Positions 9,366 through 16,547 of a stretch of 64,000 bases of DNA are shown in pieces; positions within the stretch are counted from its first letter, which is position 1; each line of letters starts with the position of its first letter. The position numbers and the translations under genes were made by a program. The DNA lies in contig NC_015726.1 of the NCBI RefSeq assembly GCF_000219215.1, positions 2,108,001-2,172,000 on the forward strand, in the 5' to 3' direction. This DNA is from Cupriavidus necator N-1. Lineage in GTDB: Bacteria > Pseudomonadota > Gammaproteobacteria > Burkholderiales > Burkholderiaceae. The notes beneath the pieces are model-generated. The model was not told the origin of the DNA and did not search any database. It worked only from the letters and a program-made list of their open reading frames with translations.

Positions 9366-9922
9366 GCCCTGCCCTCCGTGCCTTCATTGGCGGCGGCCTC
9401 CGCCGGCCAGTTGCGGCGCAGCACCAGCGCGTCCTCGCGCTTGCTGCCCAGGGCCGGGTAATAGCCCTTGCGGCGCCCGATCTCGGCAAACCCCGCCGCC
9501 TGGTACAGCGCGATCGCCCCGGTATTGGACGGCCGCACTTCCAGCAGCATGGTATGGATGCGGTGCGCGTGCGCGGTGGCCAGCACCACCGCCAGCATCA
9601 GCCGCCCCAGCCCCTGGCGCTGGCGCTGCGGCTCGACGGTGATATTGAGCAGGTGCATTTCATCGACCACCGGCATCAGCACGGCGTAGGCCACCAGCGT
9701 GCCCACCGGGTCGCGCAGCGTCAGGCCGAGATGCCCGGACTTGACCGAGTTCTCGAAATTGCCGCGGGTCCACGGATGGCTGTAGGCACGCGCCTCGATA
9801 CCTGCCACGGCCTCCAGGTCGAGCGCGCTCATGCGGCCCAGCGCCCAGCCGACCGGCAGCGCCGGCATGGCGGGCACGGCCGGCCAGTCGTTGCGGTGAT
9901 CGAGCGGATAGGCTGCACTCAC
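9362..9922 (-). CDS. rimI: Ribosomal protein bS18-alanine N-acetyltransferase RimI
   Basis: 186 residues with a GNAT core: MSALDLEAVAGIEARAYSHPW, the acetyl-CoA loop QRQRQGLGRLML, and LEVRPSNTGAIALYQAAGF, all typical of RimI. RimI acetylates the N-terminal alanine of ribosomal protein S18. It follows tsaB with a 4-nt overlap, the classic tsaB-rimI pairing in bacteria, and overlaps the UDG gene by 4 nt. The N-terminus is about 30 residues longer than the E. coli protein. Confidence 0.9.
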   Translation of the reverse strand: MSAAYPLDHRNDWPAVPAMPALPVGWALGRMSALDLEAVAGIEARAYSHPWTRGNFENSVKSGHLGLTLRDPVGTLVAYAVLMPVVDEMHLLNITVEPQRQRQGLGRLMLAVVLATAHAHRIHTMLLEVRPSNTGAIALYQAAGFAEIGRRKGYYPALGSKREDALVLRRNWPAEAAANEGTEGRA

Positions 9923-10677
9923 GATGCGCTCCCGGCCTGGGCCGCGGCACGGGCGGCAGCGACGGCTTCGCGTTCGGCGATGGTCTGGGCGACCTTGTCG
10001 CGCAGGTAGATCGGCACGGCCTGGTCAGCGTCGATGGCCTCGCCGCGCGCCAGTGCGCGCAGTGCAATCGCGACCATCGGCTGCGCATGGGGCATCGCCT
10101 CCGGCAGCACGCGCGCGGCGCGCGCCAGGCCCGCCAGCCGCTCGCCGAAGACGGTGGCTGCGTTGCCGGCCAGCCAGAATTCGCCGTCGGGCAGCGGCAC
10201 GGTTTCCGGCGCGCTGACCTGCATCGGCGTAACTTCCGCCCATTCCCGCGCGCTGGCATGCCAGCGGAAAGCAGCGGAATAGGCTTCATCCATGCGCGCG
10301 TCCAGCGCCACCAGCACCGCGGTATCGTCCGGCAGCGCCGGGGTGGCGGCCCGCGCGCGCTCGGCGCAGGTCATCAGGGTATTGACCGGAACCACCGGCA
10401 GCCCGGCGCCGAAGGCCAGCCCCTGTGCCACGCCGCAGGCGGTGCGCAGGCCGGTGAACGAGCCCGGGCCGGCGCCAAAGGCAATCGCAGCACAGTCCGC
10501 CAGCGCGATGCCGGCTTCGGCCAGCAGTTCGCCGGCAGCCGGCAGCACGCGTGCCGACGAGCGTGCGCCAGTGTGCTCATGGCGCACCAGGCACTCGACT
10601 CCGGCACCCGGCACCGCACGTCCGAGCGCGACCGAGCACCACTCTGTAGAAGTTTCAACAGCAAGAATCCAGGACAT
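9919..10677 (-). CDS. tsaB: tRNA threonylcarbamoyladenosine biosynthesis protein TsaB
   Basis: 252 residues from the ATG at 10677. The N-terminus MSWILAVETSTEWCSVALG and the segment FGAGPGSFTGLRTACGVAQG are diagnostic of TsaB. It is the non-catalytic ASKHA-fold partner of TsaD in making the t6A37 modification of ANN-decoding tRNAs. An upstream in-frame extension exists but lacks family similarity. It is first in the operon tsaB-rimI-UDG-DUF1853 and divergent from the acyl-CoA-binding protein gene. Confidence 0.93.
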   Translation of the reverse strand: MSWILAVETSTEWCSVALGRAVPGAGVECLVRHEHTGARSSARVLPAAGELLAEAGIALADCAAIAFGAGPGSFTGLRTACGVAQGLAFGAGLPVVPVNTLMTCAERARAATPALPDDTAVLVALDARMDEAYSAAFRWHASAREWAEVTPMQVSAPETVPLPDGEFWLAGNAATVFGERLAGLARAARVLPEAMPHAQPMVAIALRALARGEAIDADQAVPIYLRDKVAQTIAEREAVAAARAAAQAGSAS

Positions 10678-10806
10678 GGCGCGATTGTATCCGGTGACGC
10701 CCGGAATCGAGGGCTTCTTCGGTTTTATACGGACGGCGCGGCGGCGCCGGGCGGCTATCATCGGCCTGCACTTTCGCAATCCAGACAGCACCTACGGAGG
10801 AACCCC

Positions 10807-11076
10807 ATGAGCGACCTGCAGGCACGCTTCGACCAGGCCCAGATCGACGTCAAGCAACTGAGCGAGCGCCCCAGCAACATGTCCCTGCTGCGCCTGTACG
10901 CGCTGTTCAAGCAAGGCAGCGAAGGCGATGCCCACGGCGACAAGCCCGGCATGACCGACTTTGTCGGCCGCTACAAGTTTGAAGCCTGGGAAGCCCTGCG
11001 CGGCACCGCGCGCGAACAGGCGATGGAGCAGTACATCGCGCTGGTGGGAGAACTGCGCAGCGGCGCAGCCAGCTAA
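10807..11076 (+). CDS. Acyl-CoA-binding protein
   Basis: 89 residues, the full length of a stand-alone ACBP domain. Visible family motifs are LYALFKQGSEGDAHG and the segment KFEAWEAL. The fold is a four-helix bundle that binds medium- and long-chain acyl-CoA esters in the cytoplasm. A strong Shine-Dalgarno sequence (GGAGG) lies six bases before the ATG. ACBPs are mainly eukaryotic but occur in some beta-proteobacteria with strong lipid or PHA metabolism. Confidence 0.92.
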   Translation: MSDLQARFDQAQIDVKQLSERPSNMSLLRLYALFKQGSEGDAHGDKPGMTDFVGRYKFEAWEALRGTAREQAMEQYIALVGELRSGAAS

Positions 11077-11101
11077 GCCGGCGCAGCCAGGCCCGGCGGC
11101 T

Positions 11102-12583
11102 TCAGGCCGCCGGCACCGGCCGCGGCCGGATCCGCCACGCCGCGAACATCGCGCTGGCGATCACCACGCCCACCGCCAGGAAGGTTTCATCGAAGGCCCG
11201 GATGCGCGCCGCCTGCACGGCGGCGTCGCCGGCCTGGCCCAGCACCGCGCCGTGCTCCGCCAGCCGCCATTGCAGCCCCACGCCGGCCAGGCTCACGCCG
11301 ATAGCGCCGCCCAGCTGGCGCAGGAAGTTGATGCAGCTCGAGCCCTGCGCGATCAGCGTGAAGTCCACCCCCCGCATTGCCCCCAGCGTCAGCGACGGCA
11401 GGATGCAGCCCAGCCCGATCCGCCCCAGCACCGCCAGTGCCACCAGCACCAGATAAGGCGTGGCGCGCGAGCCCAGCGCCATCAGCAGGAACGACAGCGA
11501 CAGCAGCGCCAGCCCGAACGACACCTGGACATGCGGCGCGATCTTGTGGGTGAAGCGCCCCGATACGGCAATCGTCAGCGCCAGCACCACGCCCGCCGGG
11601 AACAGCACCAGGCCCGCGCGCGACGGCGTGTATTCCAGCGCCATCTGCATATAGATCGGCAGCAGGTAGGTCGAGCCGAACAGCCCCGCGCCGTAGATAA
11701 AGGCCACCACCGCCCCGGCCGCGAACTGCCGGTAGCTGTAGAGCCGCAGGTTCATCAGCGGATGCGCCGCGCGCAGCTGCCATAGCACGAACGCCGCCAG
11801 CATCAGCACGCCGAAGCCCGACAGCGCCAGGCCTGCGGGCACGCTGTCGCGCATCTCGACCACGCCGTTGAGCAGGCTGACCGTGGCAATGCCGGCCAGG
11901 CCCAGCCCGCGCCAGTCCAGCGGCTGGCGCTCGCCCATCATGATCGAGTCCACCGCCATGAAGCGCCGCGCCATCAGCACGCCAATCAGCGTCAGCGGCA
12001 CCACCACGAAGAAGATCGAGCGCCAGCCGAAGGCCTCGACCAGGAAACCACCCAGGCTGGGCCCCAGCGCCGGCGCCAGCACCACGCCAAAGCCGAACAT
12101 GCTGATCGCCTTGCCCTGCTCACGCTCTTCGAAGACGCGCAGGATCAGGATATTGGGCAGCGGCTGCATGATGCCCGCGGCGATGCCTTCGGCCACGCGC
12201 ATCGCGATCATCACGCCGTAGGTCGGTGAAAAGCCGCCGAAGAACCCGCCCGCGCCCAGCAGCAGCGAGGCCCCCAGGAAGGTGCGGCGCAGCCCGTAGC
12301 GATTCAGCAGCCAGGGCGTCAGCAGCATCGACAGCGTCATCGCGATCATGAAGCTGGCCGCCACCCATTGCGCGCGCTCCTGCCCCAGCACGAAGTGCCG
12401 GCTCAGGTCCGGAATCGCTACGTTGATGATGGTGGACGAGACGATCGACGAGATCGTGCCCAGCATCAGCGTCACCAGCACCAGCCAGCGCAGCCGCTCG
12501 CCGTAGCGCTCACGCAGCGCCAGCCGGGTCGGCAGACCCGGCCGCTGGCCGGAACCCTCCGGCGTGGCGGAGCCCTCGCTCAC
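11102..12583 (-). CDS. MFS transporter, DHA2 (EmrB/QacA) family
   Basis: A 493-residue membrane protein with about 14 hydrophobic segments. An early TM ends IINVAIPDLSRHF, the loop LLTPWLLNRYGLRR follows, and a motif-C-like stretch GVVLAPALGPSLGG lies near residue 180; these features mark DHA2 drug:H+ antiporters. The substrate is unknown, and no membrane-fusion partner (EmrA) is adjacent. Its start overlaps the end of the upstream SRPBCC-type gene by 4 nt, so the two form a small operon. Confidence 0.88.
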   Translation of the reverse strand: MSEGSATPEGSGQRPGLPTRLALRERYGERLRWLVLVTLMLGTISSIVSSTIINVAIPDLSRHFVLGQERAQWVAASFMIAMTLSMLLTPWLLNRYGLRRTFLGASLLLGAGGFFGGFSPTYGVMIAMRVAEGIAAGIMQPLPNILILRVFEEREQGKAISMFGFGVVLAPALGPSLGGFLVEAFGWRSIFFVVVPLTLIGVLMARRFMAVDSIMMGERQPLDWRGLGLAGIATVSLLNGVVEMRDSVPAGLALSGFGVLMLAAFVLWQLRAAHPLMNLRLYSYRQFAAGAVVAFIYGAGLFGSTYLLPIYMQMALEYTPSRAGLVLFPAGVVLALTIAVSGRFTHKIAPHVQVSFGLALLSLSFLLMALGSRATPYLVLVALAVLGRIGLGCILPSLTLGAMRGVDFTLIAQGSSCINFLRQLGGAIGVSLAGVGLQWRLAEHGAVLGQAGDAAVQAARIRAFDETFLAVGVVIASAMFAAWRIRPRPVPAA

Positions 12584-13056
12584 CCCAGCCGTCCGGTGTC
12601 AGCGATCTCGCGGATCTTGCGCACGGTGTCGATATCGGCCTCGTGGTAGGCGGATTTGACGATCTCGGCGTAGCGGTCATCGCCGCTGGCGTCGACCGCC
12701 GGCATGGTGGTGTTGTAGACAAAGCGCAGCAGCAGCGCGCCCGGGCCCGGGGTCTCGATCGCCATGGTCAGCGTGCCGCCGGCATGCTCGGCCGTAGCCG
12801 CGGTTTCATAGCGCACCTGCCGGCGCGGCTCGAACACCACATGATCCTGGATCGACGCCTCGCCAAAATGCAGCACGCGATCGATCCAGTTGTCGCCGCG
12901 GCCGACTACCTCGGCGCGGTCCAGCCCCAGCACGAAGAGTTCGGGCGACTCGGCGCGCAGCACCAGCCCTTGCCACAGCTGGTCAGGCGTCAGCGGATCC
13001 AGTTGAGGATTGCCCGGATCGTTGATCTCAACCAAGTGCTCGAAACGCAACTTCAT
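12580..13056 (-). CDS. SRPBCC / AtaL-like (DUF1857) protein
   Basis: 158 residues from the ATG at 13056 (AGGGAG just upstream). The sequence begins with a beta strand (MKLRFEHLVEIND), contains WIDRVLHFG and EPRRQVRYET, and ends in a long helix. This fits the small DUF1857 branch of the START/SRPBCC superfamily, which binds hydrophobic ligands. Its function is unknown. It is translationally coupled (4-nt overlap) to an MFS pump, which might suggest handling of the same compound; that is inference only. Confidence 0.75.
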   Translation of the reverse strand: MKLRFEHLVEINDPGNPQLDPLTPDQLWQGLVLRAESPELFVLGLDRAEVVGRGDNWIDRVLHFGEASIQDHVVFEPRRQVRYETAATAEHAGGTLTMAIETPGPGALLLRFVYNTTMPAVDASGDDRYAEIVKSAYHEADIDTVRKIREIADTGRLG

Positions 13057-13191
13057 TCTCCCTGTCTGCAATGATTCGATATTATGAAGTCTCCGCGTGT
13101 TCGGGAGACCTTTTTGTCTGCGCGGTGCAACATGGCTTGACACGAGCCATTGCCCTTTATCGACCAATATCCACGCCAACTGGAGTCCCGC

Positions 13192-13866
13192 ATGAGCGCT
13201 GCGCCGCTGGCCGAAACCGATCCCCTGCAGATCCTTGTCTACGCCGACTCGCTGTCATGGGGCATCGTGCCCGGCACGCGCCGGCGCCTGCCGTTCCCGG
13301 TGCGCTGGCCCGGCCGGCTGGAGCTGGGCTTGAACGCCGAAGGCGGCGCCCCGGTGCGCATCATCGAAGACTGCCTGAACGGCCGCCGCACGGTCTGGGA
13401 CGATCCCTTCAAACCCGGCCGCAACGGCCTGCAGGGGCTGGCGCAGCGCATTGAAATCCACTCGCCGCTGGCACTGGTGGTCCTGATGCTGGGCAACAAC
13501 GATTTCCAGTCGATGCACCCGCACAACGCCTGGCACGCCGCCCAGGGCATCGCCACTCTGGTGCAGGCCATCCGTAGCGCGCCGATCGAGCCTGGCATGC
13601 CGGTGCCGCCGGTGCTGGTCGTCACCCCACCCCCGATCCGCACCCCGCGCGGCCCGCTGGCGCCCAAGTTTGCCGGCGGCGAGCATAAGTGGACGGGCCT
13701 GCCGCAAGCCGTGGCCGAGGTCTGCACGCAATTGGGCTGTCCGCTGTTCGACGCCGGCACCGTGATCCAGAGCAGCGAGGTCGACGGCGTGCACCTGGAT
13801 GCCGACGCGCACCTCGCACTCGGCGACGCGCTGCGCCCGGTCGTGCGGCAGATGCTGCGCGCCTAG
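13192..13866 (+). CDS. SGNH/GDSL hydrolase
   Basis: 224 residues, no signal peptide. The catalytic blocks are visible: YADSLSWG (block I, nucleophile Ser), LMLGNNDF (block III, Asn) and DGVHLDADAH (block V, Asp and His). This matches cytosolic arylesterase-type SGNH hydrolases that act on esters or acyl groups; the physiological substrate is unknown. The chosen ATG has TGGAG upstream; an in-frame ATG 14 codons earlier is less well supported. A perfect inverted repeat lies just after the stop. Confidence 0.87.
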   Translation: MSAAPLAETDPLQILVYADSLSWGIVPGTRRRLPFPVRWPGRLELGLNAEGGAPVRIIEDCLNGRRTVWDDPFKPGRNGLQGLAQRIEIHSPLALVVLMLGNNDFQSMHPHNAWHAAQGIATLVQAIRSAPIEPGMPVPPVLVVTPPPIRTPRGPLAPKFAGGEHKWTGLPQAVAEVCTQLGCPLFDAGTVIQSSEVDGVHLDADAHLALGDALRPVVRQMLRA

Positions 13867-13874
13867 CGCGCAGT

Positions 13875-13930
13875 TCCTGACACCTGCCTGCGGCCGGCTG
13901 AAACATCACTCCTGACAGCAGGTGTCAGGA
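13875..13930. repeat. 13-bp perfect inverted repeat downstream of SGNH gene
   Basis: TCCTGACACCTGC at 13875-13887 is repeated in inverse as GCAGGTGTCAGGA at 13918-13930, with a 30-nt loop. No T-run follows, so it is either a factor-dependent terminator or stabiliser, or an operator for the VOC gene that starts 54 bases later. Confidence 0.7.
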
Positions 13931-13983
13931 GACCCGGCGCACAATGCGGCCGCTCTCACACGGAACGCCGCCAGGAGGCTGTC

Positions 13984-14382
13984 ATGGAGTTGCTGATCAA
14001 TATCGATGTCGACGATCTGCCGCGCGGCATCGACTTCTACGCGCAGGGGCTTGGCCTGACGCTGAACCGCAAGCTGTTCGACGGCACCGTCGCCGAAATG
14101 CTGGGCGGCAATACTCCGATCTACCTGCTCGCCAAGCCCGCCGGCACCCGCCCCACCACCCGCGCCGACACCCGGCGCGACTACCGCCGCCACTGGACCC
14201 CTGTCCACCTCGACTTTGTCGTCGCCAACCTGGAACAGGCCATCGAACGCGCGCTGGAAGCCGGCGCCGAGATCGAGGACTGGCCGCAGGACTTTGACTG
14301 GGGGCGGCAGGCAACGCTGTCAGACCCGTTCGGGCATGGCTTGTGTTTTATCGAATGGAAGGGCGCGGGGTACGGGGCGTAG
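13984..14382 (+). CDS. VOC (glyoxalase/bleomycin-resistance) family protein
   Basis: A 132-residue protein with two beta-alpha-beta-beta-beta modules (MELLINIDVDDLPRGIDFY and the half around WTPVHLDFVVANLEQAI) ending in DPFGHGLCFIEW. This is the vicinal-oxygen-chelate fold. Metal-ligand positions are plausible (His in PVHLDF, Glu in FIEW), but the specific activity is unknown. A good ribosome-binding site (AGGAGG) precedes the ATG. Confidence 0.82.
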   Translation: MELLINIDVDDLPRGIDFYAQGLGLTLNRKLFDGTVAEMLGGNTPIYLLAKPAGTRPTTRADTRRDYRRHWTPVHLDFVVANLEQAIERALEAGAEIEDWPQDFDWGRQATLSDPFGHGLCFIEWKGAGYGA

Positions 14383-14543
14383 CCGGCTGAGCCCGCCGTA
14401 CCTGCGACACCAGCGGTTTTCGGACTATTCGCGTATCCGTGGCCTGGCCCAAATGTCACATTTCCATGCGGCATCGGGCTTGCCTGTTTCCCTGACGCTC
14501 GCGTTGTAATAACATTGTGCTGACGCGCAATGAGGGGCAAGAA

Positions 14544-14792
14544 ATGAAAGCGACGATCCGCAAGATGGGCAACTCACAAGGTGTCCTGATCCCCAAGGCA
14601 ATCCTGGCGCAGCTAGGTCTGGAGAATGAAGTGGAAATGGAAATCGTGAATGACGCCCTGGTGCTCCGGCGCCCTAGGCAAGCACCGCGGCAAGGCTGGG
14701 CGGAAGCCAGCCAGGCCATCGCCGCGGCCGGTGACGACGCCCTGGTATTGGGCGACTTCCCCAACACCGACGACGCGGAGCTGAAGTGGTAG
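14544..14792 (+). CDS. MazE/AbrB-type antitoxin
   Basis: An 82-residue protein with an N-terminal AbrB/MazE swapped-hairpin DNA-binding motif (IRKMGNSQGVLIPKAIL) and a flexible acidic C-terminus (LVLGDFPNTDDAELKW), the part that in this family wraps around and blocks the toxin. It overlaps the toxin gene by 7 nt. In such modules the antitoxin, alone and with toxin, represses the shared promoter. GAGGGG lies about 8 nt before the ATG. Confidence 0.88.
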   Translation: MKATIRKMGNSQGVLIPKAILAQLGLENEVEMEIVNDALVLRRPRQAPRQGWAEASQAIAAAGDDALVLGDFPNTDDAELKW

Positions 14793-15106
14793 CGCGCGGC
14801 GACGTCTGGCTGGTTGCGCTTGACCCGACCGTCGGCAGCGAGATCGAGAAGACACGCCCCTGCGTCATCCTCTCGCCGCCGGAAATGCACGACTACCTGC
14901 GCACCGTCACCGTGGCGCCAATGACCACCGGCAGCAGGCCGGCACCGTTTCGCGTCCCGGTGACCTTCCAGCGCAAGACTGGCCTGATCCTGCTGGACCA
15001 GCTCCGGACCGTGGACAAGTCCCGGCTGGTCAGGCGGGCCGGCGGCCTGAGTGACAGGATTGTGGAGGACACCTTGCGGACATTGCGCGAAGTCTTTGCA
15101 GACTGA
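14786..15106 (+). CDS. MazF/PemK-type toxin (mRNA interferase)
   Basis: 106 residues starting at a GTG inside the antitoxin gene. It has RGDVWLVALDPTVGSE near the start, TRPCVILSP and the later TVAPMTTGSRPAPFRVPV, all typical of MazF/PemK endoribonucleases. The conserved Arg of the RGDVW loop and Thr/Ser of MTTGS are present, so the toxin looks intact. Together with the preceding gene it forms a chromosomal type II toxin-antitoxin module. Confidence 0.9.
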   Translation: MVARGDVWLVALDPTVGSEIEKTRPCVILSPPEMHDYLRTVTVAPMTTGSRPAPFRVPVTFQRKTGLILLDQLRTVDKSRLVRRAGGLSDRIVEDTLRTLREVFAD

Positions 15107-15135
15107 GCCGTGACGCAGAAGCATTTAATGCCGGC

Positions 15136-15189
15136 AATCTGGCGTCATTTGGATTCATAAGCATATGAAAAGGAAATAGACGCCAGATT
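15136..15189. promoter_or_regulatory. Nested inverted repeats upstream of MetQ-like gene
   Basis: Outer arms AATCTGGCGTC (15136-15146) and GACGCCAGATT (15179-15189) are perfect 11-bp complements. Inside the loop is a second perfect dyad, TTCATA-N4-TATGAA (15154-15169). No T-run follows. The site lies about 120-170 bases before the binding-protein start, so it is a candidate operator or structured leader. The inner ATAAGCATATGAA-like core is reminiscent of promoters of sulfur-starvation genes in related bacteria, which is inference. Confidence 0.5.
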
Positions 15190-15309
15190 CATTCCCGCTG
15201 CGCCATCTGGACGCAATTGCGTTAATCTGTGGCCATCGCCCCGGTCAGGCGATCCCTGCCCAGGCGACAGTCTCACTCGCCACATAACCAGAATATCTCC
15301 AGAACTCCT

Positions 15310-16122
15310 ATGCGCAGCACGTCTCTCATCAAGCGTCTGGCGGTCGCAGTGTCCGCCCTTGGTTTTATCGCCGCCGGCAGCGCGTCGCCCCAGGAACAGA
15401 CTATCCGCGTTGGCACCGTCAGCGGCCCGGACGCCGAGGTCTGGCAAGTCGTCCAGAAAGTGGCCAAGCGCAATGGCCTGAACGTCAAGGTCGTGGAGTT
15501 CAACGACTACGTGCAGCCCAATGCCGCACTGGATGCCGGCGACCTGGACGCCAACAGCTTCCAGCACCAGCCCTACCTGGACAGCCAGGTGAAGCAGCGC
15601 GGCTACAAGATGCAGAGCGTGGGCTACACCTATATCTCGCCGCTGGGTATCTACGCGAAGAACCTGAAGTCGCCGAAGGACCTGCCGCAAGGCGCCAAGG
15701 TAGCCGTGCCCAACGACCCGTCCAATGAGAACCGCGCGCTGCTGCTGCTCCAGTCGCAAGGCGTGATCAAGCTGAAGGCAGGCGCCGGCACCAACGGTGT
15801 CAACGCCACCCCGCTGGACGTGGCCGAGAACCCGAAGAAGCTGAAGCTCGTGGAACTGGATGCCGCCCAGCTGGCCCGCGCCCTGCCCGATGTCAGCGCC
15901 GCCGTGATCAACACCAACTACGCGCTCGCCGCCGGCCTGCAGCCGACCAAGGACGCGCTCGCGCTGGAAGACATCCACAGCCCGTACGCCAACATCATCG
16001 TCGTGCGCACGCAGGACAAGGACAAGCCGTGGGTCAAGAAGCTGGTGGCAGCGTACCAGTCTGAAGACGTGCGCCAGTTCATGAAGGCCCAGTACAAGGG
16101 CGCGATGGTGCCGTCGTTCTGA
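15310..16122 (+). CDS. MetQ/NlpA-family substrate-binding protein
   Basis: 270 residues. An N-terminal signal peptide (MRSTSLIKRLAVAVSALGF...) is followed by the NlpA fold: IRVGTVSGPDAEVWQVV, VKVVEFNDYVQPNAALDAGD, NSFQHQPYLD, and PNDPSNENRALLLLQ. Family members bind methionine or related sulfur compounds for MetNI ABC importers. The classic NlpA lipobox cysteine is absent (the region reads FIAAGSASPQ), so the protein is predicted to be soluble in the periplasm. No metN or metI gene is nearby, making this an orphan receptor. Confidence 0.88.
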   Translation: MRSTSLIKRLAVAVSALGFIAAGSASPQEQTIRVGTVSGPDAEVWQVVQKVAKRNGLNVKVVEFNDYVQPNAALDAGDLDANSFQHQPYLDSQVKQRGYKMQSVGYTYISPLGIYAKNLKSPKDLPQGAKVAVPNDPSNENRALLLLQSQGVIKLKAGAGTNGVNATPLDVAENPKKLKLVELDAAQLARALPDVSAAVINTNYALAAGLQPTKDALALEDIHSPYANIIVVRTQDKDKPWVKKLVAAYQSEDVRQFMKAQYKGAMVPSF

Positions 16123-16192
16123 TTGCACGTGGCACACCGGATCGCCGTAGCGCAGTCCGGCCAGCGATGCCGCGTGTGCCCGCCGGAGGTGC

Positions 16193-16220
16193 TTGCAAAT
16201 TTGTGAACCTTCGGTAAAAT
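16193..16220 (+). promoter_or_regulatory. Promoter of first tRNA-Leu gene
   Basis: TTGCAA (16193-16198), 16-nt spacer, TAAAAT (16215-16220), 14 nt before the tRNA. The second tRNA-Leu copy has the same two hexamers at the same spacing. Confidence 0.7.
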
Positions 16221-16234
16221 GCGCCGCTCACCTT

Positions 16235-16321
16235 GCCCAGGTGGCGGAATTGGTAGACGCACTAGGTTCAGGTCCTAGCGGTGGCAACACTGTGGAGGTT
16301 CGAGTCCTCTCCTGGGCACCA
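16235..16321 (+). tRNA. tRNA-Leu (CAG)
   Basis: An 87-nt class II tRNA. Acceptor GCCCAGG pairs with CCTGGGC, followed by encoded CCA. The anticodon stem CTAGG/CCTAG encloses the loop TTCAGGT, giving anticodon CAG (reads CUG). The variable arm and T-arm (GGTTCGAGTCC) are present. The sequence is identical to the copy at 18502-18588. Confidence 0.97.
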
Positions 16322-16329
16322 ATATTTAG

Positions 16330-16357
16330 AAAGGCTCGCGTAAGCGAGCCTTTCTTC
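16330..16357 (+). terminator. Terminator after first tRNA-Leu
   Basis: A perfect 10-bp stem AAAGGCTCGC / GCGAGCCTTT with a GTAA tetraloop, followed by CTTC. It differs in sequence from the terminator after the second tRNA copy. Confidence 0.8.
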
Positions 16358-16372
16358 GTTTCAGCCCGGGAA

Positions 16373-16431
16373 GGGAAGTCCTTGAGGACTTCCCGCGAGG
16401 ACGAGAAAAGGCAACGCTTGCAAGCGTTGCC
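16373..16431. repeat. Two short perfect palindromes between tRNA-Leu copies
   Basis: The first is GGGAAGTCC-TTGA-GGACTTCCC (16373-16394), a 9-bp hairpin. The second spans 16410-16431 and is a perfect 22-nt palindrome with half site GGCAACGCTTG. They sit between the first tRNA-Leu terminator and the truncated tRNA copy and match no gene. Confidence 0.65.
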
Positions 16432-16450
16432 CGGGGTCGCGCCTGGGTGA

Positions 16451-16520
16451 TCGAGTCCTCTCCTGGGCACCAAGGTTTCAAAGCGAGAAGCCCGCACGAA
16501 AGTGCGGGCTTTTTGTTTTT
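16451..16520 (+). pseudogene. Truncated tRNA-Leu 3' end with its terminator
   Basis: From about TCGAGTCCTCTCCTGGGCACCA onward this stretch repeats the last part of tRNA-Leu and the 45 bases that follow the second tRNA copy, including the terminator stem AGCCCGCAC-GAAA-GTGCGGGCT and T-run (stem at 16489-16510). I see only about two mismatches over roughly 68 bases against 18568-18635. The 5' two-thirds of the tRNA are missing, so it cannot be functional. It is either the remains of a third tandem tRNA gene or a tRNA-derived attachment-site copy. Confidence 0.8.
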
Positions 16521-16547
16521 ACAGCCGCCAACGGACATTGAAGCGGT

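Noticed and set aside
14456..15124. 222-codon frame opposite the MazEF-like pair
   Set aside because: Overlaps two well-supported overlapping toxin-antitoxin genes on the other strand and has no family resemblance.
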